Shown: positions 62,291-64,000 of the stretch, one piece after another
How the letters are laid out: each line of letters begins with the position of its first letter
Position numbering within the stretch: the first letter of the stretch is position 1
DNA from: Clostridia bacterium
GTDB lineage: Bacteria > Bacillota > Clostridia > Christensenellales > Borkfalkiaceae
Length of the DNA stretch: 64,000 nucleotides
Assembly: GCA_017558825.1 (NCBI GenBank)
Contig: JAFYTO010000014.1
Span: forward strand, 186,001 to 250,000
Reading direction: 5' to 3'
Notes under the pieces: model-generated
Told to the model about the DNA's origin: nothing
The model's input: the letters and a program-made list of their open reading frames with translations, nothing else
Database searches by the model: none
Position numbers and translations under genes: made by a program

Positions 62291-62824
62291 TTAGTAATTT
62301 TCTTTTCTAACTTCAAAGTAACTTTCTGGGTGAGCACATACTGGGCAAACCTTAGGTGCTTTTACACCTATGTGAAGGTGACCACAATTTCTGCATTCCC
62401 AAACTACAACGTCCGTCTTTTCAAATACTTTTAAGTCTTGAACGTTCTTTAAAAGAGCTTGATATCTTTCTTCGTGTGTTTTTTCAATATTAGCAACTGC
62501 ACGGAATTGAGCGGCTAAAACAGTAAAGCCTTCTTCTTCAGCATCTTTAGCCATTCTTTGATACATTTCAGTCCACTCTTCATTTTCGCCTGCAGCAGCA
62601 GCGGCAAGGTTTTGTGCAGTATCGCCAAGCCCACCAAGAGCTTTAAACCAAAGTTTTGCGTGCTCTTTTTCGTTTTCAGCAGTCTTTAAGAAGATTTCAG
62701 CAATTTGTTCAAAGCCTTGTTTCTTTGCAACGCTTGCAAAATATGTGTATTTGTTACGCGCTTGGCTTTCACCAGCAAAAGCTTCCCATAAATTTTTTTC
62801 GGTCTTGCTACCTTTAAGTTCCAT
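62291..62824 (-). CDS. rbr: Rubrerythrin
   Basis: 177 residues. Diiron ferritin-like domain ([46 protein letters not shown]) followed by a rubredoxin domain with two CxxC pairs ([13 protein letters not shown] and [11 protein letters not shown]). It reduces peroxide in anaerobes. GGAG precedes the ATG. It follows the Fur/PerR gene by 57 bases, in the usual pairing. Confidence 0.96.
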   Translation of the reverse strand: MELKGSKTEKNLWEAFAGESQARNKYTYFASVAKKQGFEQIAEIFLKTAENEKEHAKLWFKALGGLGDTAQNLAAAAAGENEEWTEMYQRMAKDAEEEGFTVLAAQFRAVANIEKTHEERYQALLKNVQDLKVFEKTDVVVWECRNCGHLHIGVKAPKVCPVCAHPESYFEVRKENY

Positions 62825-62881
62825 AATTATTCTCCTTATTAAATAAATAATTTATTATATTAATTGCGGTTCTACCGCTTT

Positions 62882-63256
62882 TTAACTATTTTTAGCACAA
62901 CTTAGGCAAACGCCGTTCACCGTTAAATCTATGCCTAAAACGGTATTTACATTACCCTTTGCATTTTCTATTATATCACTAATATTTACATTGTCAATAT
63001 CAAAAACGCAATGACAGTTAACACATTTAAAATGAGCATGGCTGTGAAGCGTTTTATCAAACCTATCTCCGCCTGAAATTGCTAAACGCCTTATTTTATT
63101 TTCAAGTGATAGCGCATTTAAATTCCTATAAACAGTTGCCAAATTTACAGATGGTAATTCAGCCTTACAGCGCATTAGAATAGTTTCCGCCGTTGGATGA
63201 TCACAACTATTTAATACTGCATTTAAAACCACTTGTTTCTGCTTGGTTTCTCTCAT
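62882..63256 (-). CDS. Fur-family regulator, PerR-like
   Basis: 124 residues. The winged-helix part (QVVLNAVLNSCDHPTAETIL, VNLATVYRNLNALSLENKIR), then RFDKTLHSHAHFKCVNCHCVF with His/Asp of the regulatory metal site and the first CxxC, and a second CxxC at VNGVCLSCAKNS. The RFD with Asp and the rubrerythrin neighbour favour PerR over Fur. AAGGAA is ahead of the ATG. Its own promoter has a Fur-type box. Confidence 0.85.
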   Translation of the reverse strand: MRETKQKQVVLNAVLNSCDHPTAETILMRCKAELPSVNLATVYRNLNALSLENKIRRLAISGGDRFDKTLHSHAHFKCVNCHCVFDIDNVNISDIIENAKGNVNTVLGIDLTVNGVCLSCAKNS

Positions 63257-63272
63257 ATTAAAATTCCTTATT

Positions 63273-63291
63273 GATAATGATTATCATTATT
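63273..63291. promoter_or_regulatory. Fur/PerR box of the regulator gene
   Basis: GATAATGATTATCATTATT agrees with the classical Fur box (GATAATGATAATCATTATC) at 17 of 19 bases. It covers the end of the -10 and the transcript start, so the regulator probably controls itself. Confidence 0.8.
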
Positions 63292-63317
63292 ATAAAGTAT
63301 AAAAATTATATTGTCAA
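63289..63317 (-). promoter_or_regulatory. Promoter of the Fur/PerR gene
   Basis: Minus strand: -35 TTGACA (63312-63317), 17-base spacer, -10 TATAAT (63289-63294), consensus in both boxes. Confidence 0.85.
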
Positions 63318-63398
63318 TAGTTTTTTTAAATTTTTTTTAATTTTTTTAACAAAAAATTGGCATAGAAGTAATTAAAAGTTAAAATTAGGTTAAATTAG

Positions 63399-63427
63399 TT
63401 GATATTCTTAAAAAAATAATATAAAAT
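63399..63427 (+). promoter_or_regulatory. Promoter of the DagK-like gene
   Basis: -35 TTGATA (63399-63404), 17-base spacer, -10 TAAAAT (63422-63427), 35 bases before the ATG. Confidence 0.55.
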
Positions 63428-63461
63428 ATATTTATTACAATTACGTAAGAGTAAGTGAGTT

Positions 63462-64000
63462 ATGAAGCATATATTTATTATTAACCCAAACGCGGGCATT
63501 GTTAGTACTTTTGATAAAACGTATAACGCAATCAAAGAGTACGAAAACAAATATGACATTTTAATACATAGAACTACAGGCGAAAGAGAAGCTACACAAT
63601 TTATTAAGGATTACGCTAAACAAAATAAAGGCGAACATTTACGCTTTTATGCTTGCGGTGGTGACGGAACTATAAATGAAGTTGCAAACGGAGTTATGGG
63701 GCTTGAAAATGCAAGCATGTCGGTTTATCCTTGCGGTAGTGGCAACGACTTTGTTAAAGCTATTGGTGGTAGCGAAAAATATTTGGATTTAGAAAAATTA
63801 TTAAACGCTAAAACTAAAAAAATCGACCTTATCCACATCAAAAATCACTGCTATTGCGTAAACGTATGTAATTTTGGTTTTGACGCATTAGTTGCAAAAA
63901 TAGCAAACTCATTAAAAGGCTCTAAAATTAAGCGCCCTTACGAAGTTGGCAAAGTTCTAGCAATTTTTTGCGGTATGAGAAATAAAATTACTTTGGAAGC
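63462..64000 (+). CDS. Diacylglycerol/lipid kinase family protein, partial (runs off the right edge)
   Basis: The ATG at 63462 opens a frame to the window end, about 179 residues. KHIFIINPNAGIVSTFDKTY, FYACGGDGTINEVANGVMG and YPCGSGNDFVKAIGG are the DAGK catalytic-domain motifs (nucleotide-binding GGDGT, GTxND-like GSGND). Members phosphorylate diacylglycerol or related lipids. Whether this is DgkB or a YegS-type kinase cannot be told from the half present. Plus strand, divergent from the Fur/PerR gene. Confidence 0.88.
   Translation, partial: MKHIFIINPNAGIVSTFDKTYNAIKEYENKYDILIHRTTGEREATQFIKDYAKQNKGEHLRFYACGGDGTINEVANGVMGLENASMSVYPCGSGNDFVKAIGGSEKYLDLEKLLNAKTKKIDLIHIKNHCYCVNVCNFGFDALVAKIANSLKGSKIKRPYEVGKVLAIFCGMRNKITLE

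Overview
The window looks like one contiguous piece of chromosome from an AT-rich, anaerobic, fermentative, probably endospore-forming Clostridia-type Firmicute. The signs are spoIIIAA/AB, a ytfI-ytfJ pair, a fused ispH-S1 gene, rubrerythrin with a Fur/PerR regulator, pyruvate formate-lyase, an Na+-pumping decarboxylase operon, a DUF4250 protein, and Gram-positive promoters with an almost invariant 17-base spacer. TGA serves as a normal stop (mutL, plsC and the TVP38 gene end in it), so the standard bacterial code applies. Nearly all genes lie on the minus strand. The plus-strand exceptions are lexA, a class A penicillin-binding protein, tRNA-Trp and a diacylglycerol-kinase-like gene cut by the right edge.

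Layout. 1-5.9 kb: spoIIIAB (partial)/spoIIIAA, an N-acetylhexosamine-kinase-like gene with dxs, and an amino-acid permease. 5.9-8.7 kb: an accessory region with a membrane protein and a TIR-methyltransferase fusion in one operon, two tandem structured ~198-bp repeat units, and tRNA-Ser(TGA), whose 3' end is duplicated at the start of the nearer unit. 8.8-12.7 kb: a coiled-coil protein, an RsuA/RluB pseudouridine synthase, D-Ala-D-Ala carboxypeptidase, ytfJ, a ytfI-like gene and a Cys-rich small protein divergent from lexA. 13.4-20.1 kb: miaB-mutS-mutL-miaA. 20.2-27 kb: PBP1a, then (minus strand) a BaiN-like flavoprotein, cmk, plsC and ispH-S1. 27.2-32.1 kb: a five-gene biotin-dependent carboxyltransferase/Na+-pump operon. 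32.2-36.7 kb: class II galT, dinB, a TVP38-type protein, rnhA and tRNA-Trp. 36.7-42.7 kb: a carbohydrate operon with a putative glycosidase, HD protein, SGNH esterase, mgsA and a mannose-6-phosphate isomerase-ROK kinase fusion. 42.8-53.2 kb: rny, ftsK-rimO-cinA(short)-recA, acpP and tex. 53.3-59.4 kb: an M19-like dipeptidase, YbaK, DUF554 and an unknown protein, then the pfl operon (activase, thioredoxin-like, PflB lacking its radical domain, separate glycyl-radical protein). 59.4-64 kb: two unknown membrane proteins, a second YbaK, YhcH, DUF4250, rubrerythrin, the Fur/PerR regulator and a DagK-like gene.

Most unusual points. (1) Two tandem tRNA-adjacent repeat units whose predicted folds are kept by compensatory changes, with a perfect 21-bp duplication of the tRNA-Ser 3' end, next to a TIR-methyltransferase operon. 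(2) A pyruvate formate-lyase split cleanly into a large subunit and a 77-residue radical subunit with its own Shine-Dalgarno. (3) A near linker-less ManA-ROK kinase fusion. (4) An in-frame TGA inside the ftsK ATPase domain, upstream of rimO, cinA and recA. (5) Inverted repeats placed at predicted transcription starts of several operons.

All calls come from reading the sequence and recalling protein families; no database search or folding program was run.
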